DNA of 63,184 bases from contig JAFXCR010000032.1 of assembly GCA_017516465.1 (NCBI GenBank), positions 1 to 63,184 on the forward strand, in the 5' to 3' direction. The DNA is from Ruminococcus sp. (lineage in GTDB: Bacteria; Bacillota; Clostridia; Oscillospirales; Ruminococcaceae). Below the pieces are notes generated by a model. It ran no database searches. It saw nothing but the letters and a program-made list of their open reading frames with translations, and was not told the DNA's origin. The position numbers and the translations under genes are program-made. Shown here in pieces: positions 24,536 to 34,099 of the stretch. How positions within the stretch are numbered: the stretch's first letter is position 1; the number at the start of each line of letters is the position of its first letter.

Positions 24536-25648
24536 ATGAATCATAACGACTTTATGAAAATAGCACTGTCCCTCGCTGAAAAAGGTATGGGCTTCGTTTC
24601 TCCCAATCCTTTGGTAGGTGCTGTGATTGTCAGGAACGGTATTATTATCGGCTCCGGCTGGCACAGAAAATACGGAGAGCTTCATGCTGAAAGAAACGCC
24701 TTTGCAGACTGCGATTCCCGTAATATCGACTGCTCCGGTGCAGATATGTACGTCACGCTGGAGCCGTGCTGTCACTACGGTAAAACTCCTCCCTGCACAG
24801 AAGCTATAATCGAACATGGCATAAAACGTGTTTTTATCGGTTCGTCTGACCCGAATCCGCTTGTTGCCGGTAAGGGAGCGAAAATTCTCCGTGAGCATGG
24901 AATTGAAGTTTCAGAAGGTATCCTGAAAGAAGAATGTGACGCTCTTAACAGTATCTTCTTTCACTATATAACTACCGGTCTGCCTTATGTCACTATGAAA
25001 TACGCTATGACCATTGACGGAAAAATTGCCTGTTATACAGGTGATTCAAAATGGATTACAGGTGAAGAAGCTCGTCATGATGTACAGAAACAGCGGCTTC
25101 GTCATTCTGCAATTATGGTCGGTGTGGGAACTGTTCTTGCTGACAATCCGATGCTTACCTGCCGTCTTGAAAACAGCCGAAATCCTCTCCGGATTATATG
25201 TGATTCTTCACTGAGGACTCCTCTTGAAAGCAATATTGTCCGTACTGCGGAGAGCATTCCGACAATAATAGCAACTGTATCTTCCGATAAAAAGCGTATA
25301 AGTCAATACGAAAAATGCGGCTGTCGTATTATAAAGACAGCTCCGGAGAACGGAAAAGTAAATCTCAGGGAGCTTATGTCTGCTCTCGGAAAAGAAAAGA
25401 TAGACAGCATACTCCTTGAAGGCGGTGCTGAAATGAACTGGTCTGCTCTCAGTTCGGGGATAGTAACTGATGTCCTGACCTATATTTCTCCGAAAATATT
25501 CGGAGGGGGAAATGCTGCCTCACCTGTTGCCGGAACCGGAATCCCGCATCCGGACGGTGCATTTATGCTCGAAAACAGTAAGGTCATCCGGATAGGCGAG
25601 GATATTCTTATAGAAAGCAGGTTGAAAAATGTTCACGGGAATTGTTGA
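24536..25648 (+). CDS. ribD: bifunctional pyrimidine deaminase/reductase RibD
   Basis: RibD deaminates and then reduces the product of GTP cyclohydrolase II in riboflavin synthesis. Residues 1-145 form the deaminase: HAE zinc ligand (GELHAERNAF) and PCCHYGKTPPC. Residues 146-370 form the reductase, starting TTGLPYVTMKYAMTIDGKIA and containing ILLEGGAEMNWS. The 370 residues match the usual length. The start at 24536 directly follows the GGAGG between terminator and gene. The 3' end overlaps ribE by 20 bases. Confidence 0.97.
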   Translation: MNHNDFMKIALSLAEKGMGFVSPNPLVGAVIVRNGIIIGSGWHRKYGELHAERNAFADCDSRNIDCSGADMYVTLEPCCHYGKTPPCTEAIIEHGIKRVFIGSSDPNPLVAGKGAKILREHGIEVSEGILKEECDALNSIFFHYITTGLPYVTMKYAMTIDGKIACYTGDSKWITGEEARHDVQKQRLRHSAIMVGVGTVLADNPMLTCRLENSRNPLRIICDSSLRTPLESNIVRTAESIPTIIATVSSDKKRISQYEKCGCRIIKTAPENGKVNLRELMSALGKEKIDSILLEGGAEMNWSALSSGIVTDVLTYISPKIFGGGNAASPVAGTGIPHPDGAFMLENSKVIRIGEDILIESRLKNVHGNC

Positions 25649-26276
25649 AGAAATGGGCGTTGTAAAGTCTGTACAGCACGGAGCAGTCTCATCTTTCGTT
25701 GAAATAAAGGCAGAAGCCGTTCTTTCGGACGCTCATACAGGCGACAGCATAGCAGTAAACGGCGTATGTCTTACAGTAACCGATATCACCGCTGATTCGT
25801 TCCGTGCGGATGTTATGAATGAAACTCTCAGCCGTTCGTCACTCGGCACTCTCAGACAGGGAAGCTTCGTTAATCTTGAACGGGCGATGTCCGCAAACGG
25901 ACGCTTCGGCGGTCACATAGTATCAGGTCATATCGACGGAACAGGAACTATCACCGATATAAAAAAAGACGGAATCGCAGTATGGTATACGATAACATCA
26001 TCACCGGAAATATTACGGTATATCGTTGAAAAAGGCTCTGTTGCCATTGACGGTATAAGTCTGACTGTCGCTGATGTTTCGGATTCGGATTTTAAGATAT
26101 CGGTCATTCCGCATACTGCTGCACAGACTGTTCTCGGATTTAAAAAATCCGGCGATACCGTCAATATCGAAAATGATATTATAGGAAAATATGTGGAAAA
26201 GCTTATGGGATATGGTACAGATAAATCTCAGAAAAGCCGCATTACTATGGATTTTCTTGCAGAAAACGGTTTTTAA
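25629..26276 (+). CDS. ribE: riboflavin synthase alpha chain
   Basis: The 215-residue enzyme dismutates two lumazine molecules to riboflavin. It begins with the family-defining MFTGIVEEMG and consists of two homologous beta-barrels, the first with VNGVCLTV and the second with IDGISLTV. The middle segment NGRFGGHIVSGHIDGTG is also conserved. The gene overlaps ribD by 20 bases and precedes ribBA by 12. Confidence 0.96.
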   Translation: MFTGIVEEMGVVKSVQHGAVSSFVEIKAEAVLSDAHTGDSIAVNGVCLTVTDITADSFRADVMNETLSRSSLGTLRQGSFVNLERAMSANGRFGGHIVSGHIDGTGTITDIKKDGIAVWYTITSSPEILRYIVEKGSVAIDGISLTVADVSDSDFKISVIPHTAAQTVLGFKKSGDTVNIENDIIGKYVEKLMGYGTDKSQKSRITMDFLAENGF

Positions 26277-26288
26277 AGGAGGAAATTT

Positions 26289-27488
26289 ATGTTTCATTAC
26301 AACACAATTGAAGAAGCACTCGAAGCTCTCCGGAATGGCGAGATAATTCTTGTCACGGACGATGAGGACAGGGAAAATGAAGGCGATATGATATGTGCGG
26401 CACAGTTCGCTTCAACTGAAAACGTCAACTTCATGGCGGCTTATGCGAAAGGTCTTATCTGTATGCCGATGAGTATTGAGCTAAGTCAGCATCTTAATCT
26501 TCCGCAGATGGTTGAAACCAATACCGACAATCACTGTACAGCCTTCACTGTATCCATAGATCATGTTGAGACTACAACGGGAATTTCCGCAGAAGAACGT
26601 GGATTTACCGCAAGAATGACAGTTTCTCCCGATGCAAAGCCAGAGGATTTCCGACGTCCCGGACATATGTTTCCGCTGACTGCCAAGAAAAATGGCGTTC
26701 TGGAACGTGAGGGACATACAGAAGCTACTGTTGATCTCATGCGTCTTGCAGGACTTGAAGAATGTGGACTTTGCTGCGAAATCATGCGTGATGACGGTAC
26801 TATGATGCGTGCGGCTGAGCTTCAGAAAAAAGCCGCTGAGTGGGGAATGAAATTCATCACTATACAGGCATTGAAAGAATACCGCAAGTGTCATGAGGTA
26901 CTCGTGGAAAAGGTCGCTGATACAAGACTTCCCACGAAATACGGGGAATTCCGTGCTATCGGTTATGTCAATAAGCTTAACGGCGAGCATCATGTTGCAC
27001 TTGTCAAGGGCGATATCGGAAATGGTGAGGATATCCTCTGCCGTGTACATTCTGAGTGCCTTACAGGCGACGCTTTCGGCTCTCTCAAATGCGACTGCGG
27101 TCAGCAGTTTGCGGCTGCTATGAACAGTATCGAAAAGGAGGGCAGGGGAATACTTCTGTATATGCGTCAGGAAGGCAGAGGAATCGGACTGATAAACAAG
27201 CTTCGTGCATACGAGCTTCAGGACGGCGGTATGGATACGCTTGAAGCTAATATTGCACTGGGATTTCCCGGCGACATGAGGGAATACTATATCGGTGCAC
27301 AGATTCTTCGTGATCTTGGCTGCAAAACGCTCCGGCTGCTTACGAATAATCCGGAAAAGATTTATGGTCTTAACGGATTCGGCATTGATATCAAGGAACG
27401 TGTGCCGATTCAGGTGGATGCTACGGCTCATGACCTTTTCTATCTGAAAACAAAGCGTGACAAAATGGGACATATTCTCGATTATTGA
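26289..27488 (+). CDS. ribBA: bifunctional DHBP synthase / GTP cyclohydrolase II
   Basis: Both entry branches of riboflavin synthesis are made by this 399-residue fusion. The N-terminal domain (1-200) is 3,4-dihydroxy-2-butanone-4-phosphate synthase, with [11 protein letters not shown] and [15 protein letters not shown]. The C-terminal domain is GTP cyclohydrolase II, with zinc ligands in [19 protein letters not shown] and the segment [17 protein letters not shown]. It has a strong AAAGGAGG site. All catalytic motifs are intact. Confidence 0.97.
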   Translation: MFHYNTIEEALEALRNGEIILVTDDEDRENEGDMICAAQFASTENVNFMAAYAKGLICMPMSIELSQHLNLPQMVETNTDNHCTAFTVSIDHVETTTGISAEERGFTARMTVSPDAKPEDFRRPGHMFPLTAKKNGVLEREGHTEATVDLMRLAGLEECGLCCEIMRDDGTMMRAAELQKKAAEWGMKFITIQALKEYRKCHEVLVEKVADTRLPTKYGEFRAIGYVNKLNGEHHVALVKGDIGNGEDILCRVHSECLTGDAFGSLKCDCGQQFAAAMNSIEKEGRGILLYMRQEGRGIGLINKLRAYELQDGGMDTLEANIALGFPGDMREYYIGAQILRDLGCKTLRLLTNNPEKIYGLNGFGIDIKERVPIQVDATAHDLFYLKTKRDKMGHILDY

Positions 27489-27506
27489 TAATCGGAGGGT
27501 TTATCC

Positions 27507-28016
27507 ATGAAGCCTGTTCATTTTATTTTAATTGTACTCTATTTACTGATGGCTGTCGTTTTGCTCCGTAAAATAATGTATATCAGGAAAGCAGAAGAAA
27601 AGGCTGTAATATCAGTTATTAACAAAAAACATGCTGTTCTGATTGCAGCAGTAACTATACTATATATAGTATTTATCGTTTTTCTTTTCAAAATTTTTGG
27701 TTTTGACATAAAGGAACTATTAGATATAATATTAGAATTATTCCCACTATTATTATTTACGGAGGGCTTCTGCTGTATCACTCCGGATGGAATAGTTGGT
27801 GATTCTCTGACAAATAAAGGACTTGAGCCAAAAGAAAATTTCAGCTATCGTTTTACGTTCAAAGGAAGACATCAGACTGAATGTCTTGAGATATATTCAC
27901 GAGGACAGAAGAAGCCCCGAACATATTTTGGCGGAATCAAAAATGACGAGCTTATAAAAATCCTTGAAGAAAATTATGAACCGTACATAAAAGATGATTA
28001 TGCACATCATGATTAA
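27507..28016 (+). CDS. membrane protein of unknown function inside the riboflavin operon
   Basis: The 169-residue product has two or three hydrophobic helices (5-25, 44-66, 70-88) and a soluble C-terminal part of about 80 residues containing [19 protein letters not shown]. No family is recognised. It is no riboflavin transporter of the RibU or ImpX type: too small, with too few helices. It has a GGAGGG site and lies between ribBA and ribH, so it is under FMN riboswitch control. Its sequence is more AT-rich than the rib genes. Confidence 0.7.
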   Translation: MKPVHFILIVLYLLMAVVLLRKIMYIRKAEEKAVISVINKKHAVLIAAVTILYIVFIVFLFKIFGFDIKELLDIILELFPLLLFTEGFCCITPDGIVGDSLTNKGLEPKENFSYRFTFKGRHQTECLEIYSRGQKKPRTYFGGIKNDELIKILEENYEPYIKDDYAHHD

Positions 28017-28056
28017 TATTTTAAAACAAAATACATATTATAAAGGAGTATTTATT

Positions 28057-28539
28057 ATGAAAATTTTAGAAGGAAATTTTATTAACAACGACGCAAAAAT
28101 AGGAATCGTAGTTGCACGATTCAACGAATTCATCACAAGCAAGCTTCTCGGCGGTGCAGTAGATACGCTTGTCCGTCACGGAATCAGCAATGATAATATC
28201 AATGTTGCGTGGGTTCCCGGAGCATTTGAAATTCCGCTTATCGCAAAGAAAATGGCTCAGACAGGAAATTACGATGCTGTAATCTGTCTCGGTGCTATTA
28301 TCAGAGGAAGCACTTCACACTATGATCTTGTGTGCAATGAGGCTGCAAAGGGCGTTGCACAGGTTTCTCTTGAAGCAGGAATCCCCGTGATGTTCGGAAT
28401 TATCACAACTGAAAATATCGAACAGGCTATCGAAAGAGCAGGCTCTAAGGCTGGAAACAAAGGCTCTGAGTGTGCTCAGGGTGCAATCGAAATGATTAAT
28501 CTTTGCAGGAATATACAGAAATATGAATTTGATTTTTGA
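28057..28539 (+). CDS. ribH: 6,7-dimethyl-8-ribityllumazine synthase
   Basis: This enzyme condenses DHBP with the ribitylaminouracil to give lumazine. The 160 residues include [46 protein letters not shown] and the late [10 protein letters not shown]. The start at 28057 has AAAGGAG at 9 bases; a longer in-frame extension upstream lacks a site and overlaps the membrane-protein gene. The 3' end overlaps the following HAD gene by 17 bases. Confidence 0.97.
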   Translation: MKILEGNFINNDAKIGIVVARFNEFITSKLLGGAVDTLVRHGISNDNINVAWVPGAFEIPLIAKKMAQTGNYDAVICLGAIIRGSTSHYDLVCNEAAKGVAQVSLEAGIPVMFGIITTENIEQAIERAGSKAGNKGSECAQGAIEMINLCRNIQKYEFDF

Positions 28540-29176
28540 TTACGACGGCACTATCCATAATTCGATGAAAACGTATGGTCCGGCATTCCGCAGTACGGTT
28601 GAATGGCTTTCTGAAAACGGATTTGCCGAGCCGAGAGAATATACCGACAGGGAAATAAGCTATTGGCTTGGCTTTAATTCAAATGATATGTGGGAGAATT
28701 TTATGCCGCATCTTGCTCCGGAAATCCGTCAGTCTGCGAGAAAAAGACTCGGAAAGGATATGGCTGAAAGAATTGAAAACGGTGAAGGCTCTCTTTTTGA
28801 CGGTGCGGAGGAAATGCTTTCTGAGCTGAGAAATCAGGGGCATACTCTTATTTTCCTGAGCAACTGCCGTATCAGCTATCTTGAACGTCATCGCAGAATT
28901 TTTGCTCTTGACAGATTCTTTAACGCCTTCTACTGCTGCGAGGAATTCGGATTTATACCAAAATATGAAATATTCAGAAGGATTTCCGGCAATCATAATG
29001 GGGATTTTATCGTAATAGGCGACCGTTTCCATGATATCGAAACAGCTGTAAAAAATAACCTTAAATCTGTCGGATGTTCCTATGGCTACGGTAATGATGA
29101 AGAATTATCATCGGCAGACATAATTGTGTATTCTCCGGCAGAAATTACACGAGCTGTTTCCAGACTTCTGAAATAA
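28523..29176 (+). CDS. HAD-family phosphatase in riboflavin operon
   Basis: The 217-residue HAD hydrolase shows motif [11 protein letters not shown], motif [10 protein letters not shown], a Lys in PKYEIFRR, and motif [14 protein letters not shown], with a helical cap between them. Its start lies inside the end of ribH and has no strong ribosome site, which suggests translational coupling. Riboflavin synthesis needs a phosphatase for 5-amino-6-(5-phospho-D-ribitylamino)uracil, supplied by varied HAD enzymes in other bacteria, and this gene is in the right place. Assignment to that step is inference; phosphoglycolate-type phosphatase is the alternative. Confidence 0.82.
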   Translation: MNLIFDYDGTIHNSMKTYGPAFRSTVEWLSENGFAEPREYTDREISYWLGFNSNDMWENFMPHLAPEIRQSARKRLGKDMAERIENGEGSLFDGAEEMLSELRNQGHTLIFLSNCRISYLERHRRIFALDRFFNAFYCCEEFGFIPKYEIFRRISGNHNGDFIVIGDRFHDIETAVKNNLKSVGCSYGYGNDEELSSADIIVYSPAEITRAVSRLLK

Positions 29177-29196
29177 CCTGAATGAAAGGGGATAAC

Positions 29197-30876
29197 ATGA
29201 AAATCAGAAAAATACTTGCTTTTCTTACAGCTGTTATACTTACTTGTTCAGCTTCTTCCTGCACTCTCAGGGGGAAAGGCAGCAGCTCCGAAGAAGCTGA
29301 CAGCAAAAAATCTGACAGCGATGATGAAAGAGATAAAGACGATGATGATAATGATACGGATGACGATATATCCGGCAGATATCAGGAAGATTTTAATCCG
29401 ATAAAGGATTCTGACAGCCTTGATAAAGTCCGAAAAGATGTCAGAACTCTCCTTGACGATCTTAAAACAGAATCTGATGAAGATGATATTCAGGATGATA
29501 TTGACGCTCTGCTTGCGGATTTTGATGAAGTTTACGAGAAATATACGGAACTGATGATTCCCTACTATCTTGATATTGAAAATGAAGCTCTTGAAGATCA
29601 GGCAGACGACGCTTACGAGGATATCTGCATTGCCGGCGAGCTTATTACTCTTGCATTCTGCCGAGGATATAATAATGATAATTACAAGGATATTTTTTCA
29701 GATCTTATCATAGATGAAGAAGCTCTGGAAACATTCTCAGATCCTGCACTGACAATTGAAAGAGTTGAGGGATATGCCCGTGTTGAAAGCTGGGTTACAG
29801 ACAACCGGATTGACAGATATCAGGATATCGCCTATGACGACGATATGGATGAGGATGAGAAAAATCTGAAATGTGCTGAAATACTCCTTGAAATATTCAG
29901 AGACTACGATATTGAATACTTTTATAAGCAGTATTGCCGTGACTACACTCCGGAAGAAATAATGGCTCTGACAGATGTTGTCAGGACAGAAATGATTCCC
30001 GTTTCCGATGAACTTCTGAATGCCGTACTCTCTATGGATAATGGCATGGATATCCTTGATGATCCGGTTGAATTCGATAATCCTTTTGAAACAATTGCTG
30101 AATATGCACCGAAGCTTTCTCCGGAAATCTCAGAAGCCGCTGACAAGCTCCTTGATGACGAGGAATATTCCATTACTGACGGTGACGATAGTTATAACGG
30201 CTCGTTTACGACGTATCTGCCTGTCAGTCAAAAGGGCGTTATCTATATTACTGATAATCAGGATTATTACAGTCTGCTGACTCCTGTTCATGAATTCGGT
30301 CACTACTACGCAATGGGTTATGATAAGGTTCCGACGTACCTTGCAGCTTCAAATCTTGATATTGCAGAAATACAGTCGCAGGGCTTTGAATGTATCTTCA
30401 CACAATTCTATGATGATATCTACGGAGATCAGGCTGACGCTATGCTTGCCGCAAAATGCTATGACCTTGTATATGCTGTAATAACCGGCTTCGGGGTAGG
30501 GGAGTTTGAATATACACTGCTGAAAAATATTGACAGATATTCCCCTGAAGATGTCGTGGAGCTATGGGAGGAAATCGCAGAAGATTCTATGCCGGGAATA
30601 GAGCTTTACATGGTAAATCATATGTTTGAATCTCCCGGATATTACATCAGCTATGCCGTTTCGGCACTTGGTGCATTTGATATCTTGCTCGACTGCTTTG
30701 ACGATTATGACAAAGCACTTGAAAAATATGAAAAAATAGCAAGGATTTCTTATAACGACAGAAGCTACGCATTCCGGTCTGCTGTTGCTGAGGCGGGTAT
30801 AGAAAACGTTCTTGATGAAGATTATATAACTGATCTTGCAAACGAGCTTATGGAATATGCTCTGAACATCGAATAA
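29197..30876 (+). CDS. M3-like zinc metallopeptidase lipoprotein
   Basis: The 559-residue product has a lipoprotein signal ending SASSC and an Asp/Ser-rich linker (about 25-70). A helical body follows. The gluzincin motif HEFGH lies at 365-369 and the third-ligand candidate E391 (AEIQSQGFE) 22 residues further, the spacing seen in M3 oligopeptidases and related M32 enzymes. It would act as an extracellular, membrane-anchored peptidase. The start at 29197 has AAAGGGG at 6 bases. It follows the HAD gene by 20 bases with no terminator, so it is probably the last gene of the FMN-controlled operon, although a link to flavins is not obvious. Confidence 0.8.
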   Translation: MKIRKILAFLTAVILTCSASSCTLRGKGSSSEEADSKKSDSDDERDKDDDDNDTDDDISGRYQEDFNPIKDSDSLDKVRKDVRTLLDDLKTESDEDDIQDDIDALLADFDEVYEKYTELMIPYYLDIENEALEDQADDAYEDICIAGELITLAFCRGYNNDNYKDIFSDLIIDEEALETFSDPALTIERVEGYARVESWVTDNRIDRYQDIAYDDDMDEDEKNLKCAEILLEIFRDYDIEYFYKQYCRDYTPEEIMALTDVVRTEMIPVSDELLNAVLSMDNGMDILDDPVEFDNPFETIAEYAPKLSPEISEAADKLLDDEEYSITDGDDSYNGSFTTYLPVSQKGVIYITDNQDYYSLLTPVHEFGHYYAMGYDKVPTYLAASNLDIAEIQSQGFECIFTQFYDDIYGDQADAMLAAKCYDLVYAVITGFGVGEFEYTLLKNIDRYSPEDVVELWEEIAEDSMPGIELYMVNHMFESPGYYISYAVSALGAFDILLDCFDDYDKALEKYEKIARISYNDRSYAFRSAVAEAGIENVLDEDYITDLANELMEYALNIE

Positions 30877-30882
30877 GATTAT

Positions 30883-30927
30883 AGGCAGAAATGTATAAAT
30901 TACAGATACTTTTCTGCCTTGTTTTTT
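30883..30927 (+). terminator. terminator of the riboflavin operon
   Basis: AGGCAGAA and TTCTGCCT arms enclose an AT-rich loop and are followed by TGTTTTTTT. It lies 7 bases after the metallopeptidase stop. Confidence 0.85.
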
Positions 30928-30961
30928 TATGTGAAAGCATTGTGAAAAAATTACAAATCCA

Positions 30962-30990
30962 TTGACAATAATTCGTCAAAGTGCTATAAT
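30962..30990 (+). promoter_or_regulatory. promoter of the ABC transporter gene
   Basis: A perfect TTGACA-17-TATAAT, 56 bases upstream of the start codon at 31046. Confidence 0.9.
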
Positions 30991-31045
30991 GTATCATGTA
31001 TTCTTAAATTGATTAAGAAAATTATGAATTGAAAGGATTAATTTA

Positions 31046-34003
31046 ATGCTTCAGTTAAAAGACATTGTAAAAGAGTACGGTGACGGCGATAATAAAGTCA
31101 CTGCTCTGAACGGAGTCAATCTTAATTTCCGTCAGAATGAATTTGTTGCAATACTTGGTCACTCCGGATGCGGAAAAACTACGATGCTCAATATTATCGG
31201 CGGTCTTGACCATTACTCCTCCGGTGACTTGATAATCAACGGTATATCCACAAAAAAGTATAAGGACAGGGATTGGGACGCATACAGAAATCATTCGATC
31301 GGTTTCATCTTCCAGAGCTATAATCTTATCCCTCATCAGACCGTTCTCTCTAATGTTGAACTCGCTCTTACTATTTCGGGAATTTCCAAATCGGAACGCA
31401 GAAAGCGTGCGAAGGAAGCTCTCCAGAAGGTCGGTCTCGGCGATCAGCTTAATAAAAAGCCGAATCAGATGTCCGGCGGTCAGATGCAGCGTGTAGCTAT
31501 TGCCCGCGCTCTTATAAATAATCCGGATATCCTTCTTGCCGATGAACCTACCGGTGCTCTTGACAGTGAAACAAGTATTCAGGTAATGGAGCTTCTAAAG
31601 GAAATAGCCAAGGATAAGCTTGTTATCATGGTTACACACAATCCTGAGCTTGCTGAACAATACGCTACAAGAATTGTAAAAATCAAGGACGGTCAGATTA
31701 CTGACGACAGCGATCCCTTTGAGCCGGAGGAAGTTAAGGCTCCCGAAGAAGGCAGGAAACAGCGTGTTTCCATGTCCTTCTTTACAGCTGTTTCGCTTTC
31801 TCTGAATAACCTTATGACAAAAAAAGGACGTACTATTCTTACTGCATTTGCCGGCTCAATAGGAATTATCGGTATCGCTCTTATTCTCTCGCTTTCTACT
31901 GGTATCAATGATTATATCGGACAGGTGCAGGAAGAAACACTCTCCTCATACCCGATTCAGATTTTCAAAGAAACAGCTGATACTGACGAGATGATGAAAA
32001 TCATGATGGAAGAACCCGAAGCCAAAGACGGCGAGGATGATCCCGAAACTGTTTACGCAAATACTGACATTTATGAAATGTTCAATGCTATGAATACTAC
32101 TGCCCGTCAGCTTAATAATATGGAAAAGTTTAAGTCATTCCTTGATGACAGTGATTATATCAAGGAACGTTCAAATGCTATTGCTTACGGATATGACATC
32201 CAGATGCCTGTTTTCACAAAAGATGAAAATGGAAAAATTGTAAAATCTGATCTTAATTCTATGTTTAATACACAGATGGGAACTCAGGAAACTCAGGAAC
32301 AGCAGATGTCCATGATGGGTGCAAGCAACTCAAGCAGCATGATGATGACTATTCCTATATGGGAAGAACTTCTTCCTGCCGATGACGGCGGATATATCAA
32401 TCCGCTCCTTAACGAACAGTATGATATCGTTTCCGGTCGCTGGCCCGAAAAATACGATGAAGTTGTTGTTGTTCTTAATCAGAACAATCAGATCCCTGAT
32501 GTAGTGTCATATGCTCTCGGTCTTAAGCCGGCAGAATATATGAAGAATATTATCCTTGCTGCTATGCAGGGAAAAGAAATTTCAAATTACGGTGAGACTT
32601 CATGGTCATTTGATGAGATCATGAATCAGGAATTCAAGATGATTCTTCCATGTGAATACTATCAGAAGAAGAATGACGAGAATTCATATAACGACCTTAC
32701 AAAGAGCGAGGTTGGTCTCAGCACTCTCTTTGATGATCCTTCAAAGGGTACTGAGCTTAAGGTAGTCGGCTTTATCAAGCCGAATCCAGACGCAACAGCT
32801 ACCATGATAAACGGATATATCGGCTACACAAAAGGTCTTACGGATTATGTAATTGAAAAGACAAATTCAAGCGAGCTTGTAAAGGCTCAGGTAGCAAATA
32901 AGGAAATCGACCTCCTTACTGGAAAGAAATTCAAAAGCAGTGATTATGAAGAACCCGACAATGCCACTAAAATTCTTATGGCAAAGGAAGCTCTCAAGAA
33001 TGTAGATGAAAAGTCAAAGCTTGATGCCGCAAAATATCTTCTTTCTGTTCCGACAAATGAGGAAATTGCTGAAATAACAAAGCAGTACAGTGATCCTGCA
33101 AATCGCCAGAAATTCATGGATTCGCTTTCAGAATTTGCCGCAATGGATGAAACCGGTGAGGTTGCTTCAACTATTGATATGCTTGCTCCTCTCAGCGATG
33201 AGGAATTTGCCGGAGCATTACCGATTATTCTTGAAAAGTTCGTTCCGTTCTATGGACAGCTTGAAAAAAGCAAGAAATTGGCAGCATTGTCTGACAAGGA
33301 AATTATGGCAGCATATGAAAAGGCTCAGTTTGACGATGAAGCTTATTTAAAGCTTTATAACGACTTTACATCACAGCAGACTTCATCCTTTACCTATGAG
33401 GATAACCTCTATATTCTCGGATATGCAGATGTAAACAATCCTTCTGTTATCAGAATCTATGCTAAATCCTTTGAAGATAAAGAGGAAATTGCTGACGAAA
33501 TCGAAAAATACAACGAGGAGAATCCGGAAGAAGACAAAATTAATTATACTGATATTGTTGCTCTCCTTATGTCATCTATTACCGGAATTATCAGTGGTAT
33601 CTCCTATCTCCTTATCGCATTCGTAGGAATTTCACTTGTTGTTTCTTCAATCATGATTGGAATTATTACCTACATCTCTGTTCTTGAACGTACCCGTGAA
33701 ATTGGTATTCTCAGAGCTATTGGTGCATCAAAGCACGATGTTAAGACAGTATTCAATGCAGAAACAATGCTTGTAGGTCTTACAGCCGGACTTATGGGTA
33801 TTCTGATATCTGTATTGCTTACAATTCCGATTAACATGATTATTCATGCAGTAACAGACCTTGACACACTCAGAGCACACGTACCTGTTGCCGGAGCAGT
33901 CATACTTGTTGTAATCAGTGTTGTTCTTACACTTATTTCAGGACTTATCCCCGCAAGTGTTGCCGCTAAAAAGGATCCGGTTGAAGCATTAAGAACTGAA
34001 TAA
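31046..34003 (+). CDS. MacB-like ABC transporter, ATPase-permease fusion
   Basis: The 985-residue protein joins a full ATPase domain (1-235) to a FtsX/MacB-type permease. The ATPase has Walker A GHSGCGKTTM, signature SGGQMQRVAIARAL, Walker B ILLADEPTGALD and switch His MVTHNP. One transmembrane helix (about 270-292) precedes a large extracytoplasmic domain of roughly 560 residues, and three C-terminal helices follow (about 850-975). This architecture is mechanotransmission-type export or cell-envelope regulation rather than substrate import. No separate partner gene is adjacent, so it should act as a homodimer. The substrate is unknown. Confidence 0.92.
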   Translation: MLQLKDIVKEYGDGDNKVTALNGVNLNFRQNEFVAILGHSGCGKTTMLNIIGGLDHYSSGDLIINGISTKKYKDRDWDAYRNHSIGFIFQSYNLIPHQTVLSNVELALTISGISKSERRKRAKEALQKVGLGDQLNKKPNQMSGGQMQRVAIARALINNPDILLADEPTGALDSETSIQVMELLKEIAKDKLVIMVTHNPELAEQYATRIVKIKDGQITDDSDPFEPEEVKAPEEGRKQRVSMSFFTAVSLSLNNLMTKKGRTILTAFAGSIGIIGIALILSLSTGINDYIGQVQEETLSSYPIQIFKETADTDEMMKIMMEEPEAKDGEDDPETVYANTDIYEMFNAMNTTARQLNNMEKFKSFLDDSDYIKERSNAIAYGYDIQMPVFTKDENGKIVKSDLNSMFNTQMGTQETQEQQMSMMGASNSSSMMMTIPIWEELLPADDGGYINPLLNEQYDIVSGRWPEKYDEVVVVLNQNNQIPDVVSYALGLKPAEYMKNIILAAMQGKEISNYGETSWSFDEIMNQEFKMILPCEYYQKKNDENSYNDLTKSEVGLSTLFDDPSKGTELKVVGFIKPNPDATATMINGYIGYTKGLTDYVIEKTNSSELVKAQVANKEIDLLTGKKFKSSDYEEPDNATKILMAKEALKNVDEKSKLDAAKYLLSVPTNEEIAEITKQYSDPANRQKFMDSLSEFAAMDETGEVASTIDMLAPLSDEEFAGALPIILEKFVPFYGQLEKSKKLAALSDKEIMAAYEKAQFDDEAYLKLYNDFTSQQTSSFTYEDNLYILGYADVNNPSVIRIYAKSFEDKEEIADEIEKYNEENPEEDKINYTDIVALLMSSITGIISGISYLLIAFVGISLVVSSIMIGIITYISVLERTREIGILRAIGASKHDVKTVFNAETMLVGLTAGLMGILISVLLTIPINMIIHAVTDLDTLRAHVPVAGAVILVVISVVLTLISGLIPASVAAKKDPVEALRTE

Positions 34004-34006
34004 ATC

Positions 34007-34038
34007 AAAAAGGGACTGGTTTCAGTCCCTTTTGTTTT
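34007..34038. terminator. terminator after the ABC transporter
   Basis: AAAAGGGACT and AGTCCCTTTT arms followed by GTTTTTT, four bases after the stop. Confidence 0.9.
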
Positions 34039-34064
34039 TTGAGCATTTCGGAAATATTAAGAAA

Positions 34065-34090
34065 AAGGCTCACTTGAAACAGTGAGCCTT
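34065..34090 (-). terminator. terminator of the prs gene
   Basis: On the minus strand AAGGCTCACT and AGTGAGCCTT form a stem followed by TTTTTCTTAA, 10 bases after the prs stop. Confidence 0.88.
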
Positions 34091-34099
34091 TGATGATTT

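Noticed and set aside
26481-27473. A 330-codon minus-strand frame opposite ribBA
   Set aside because: It lies entirely within the well-supported ribBA gene, has no recognisable domain and no ribosome site, and is a shadow frame.
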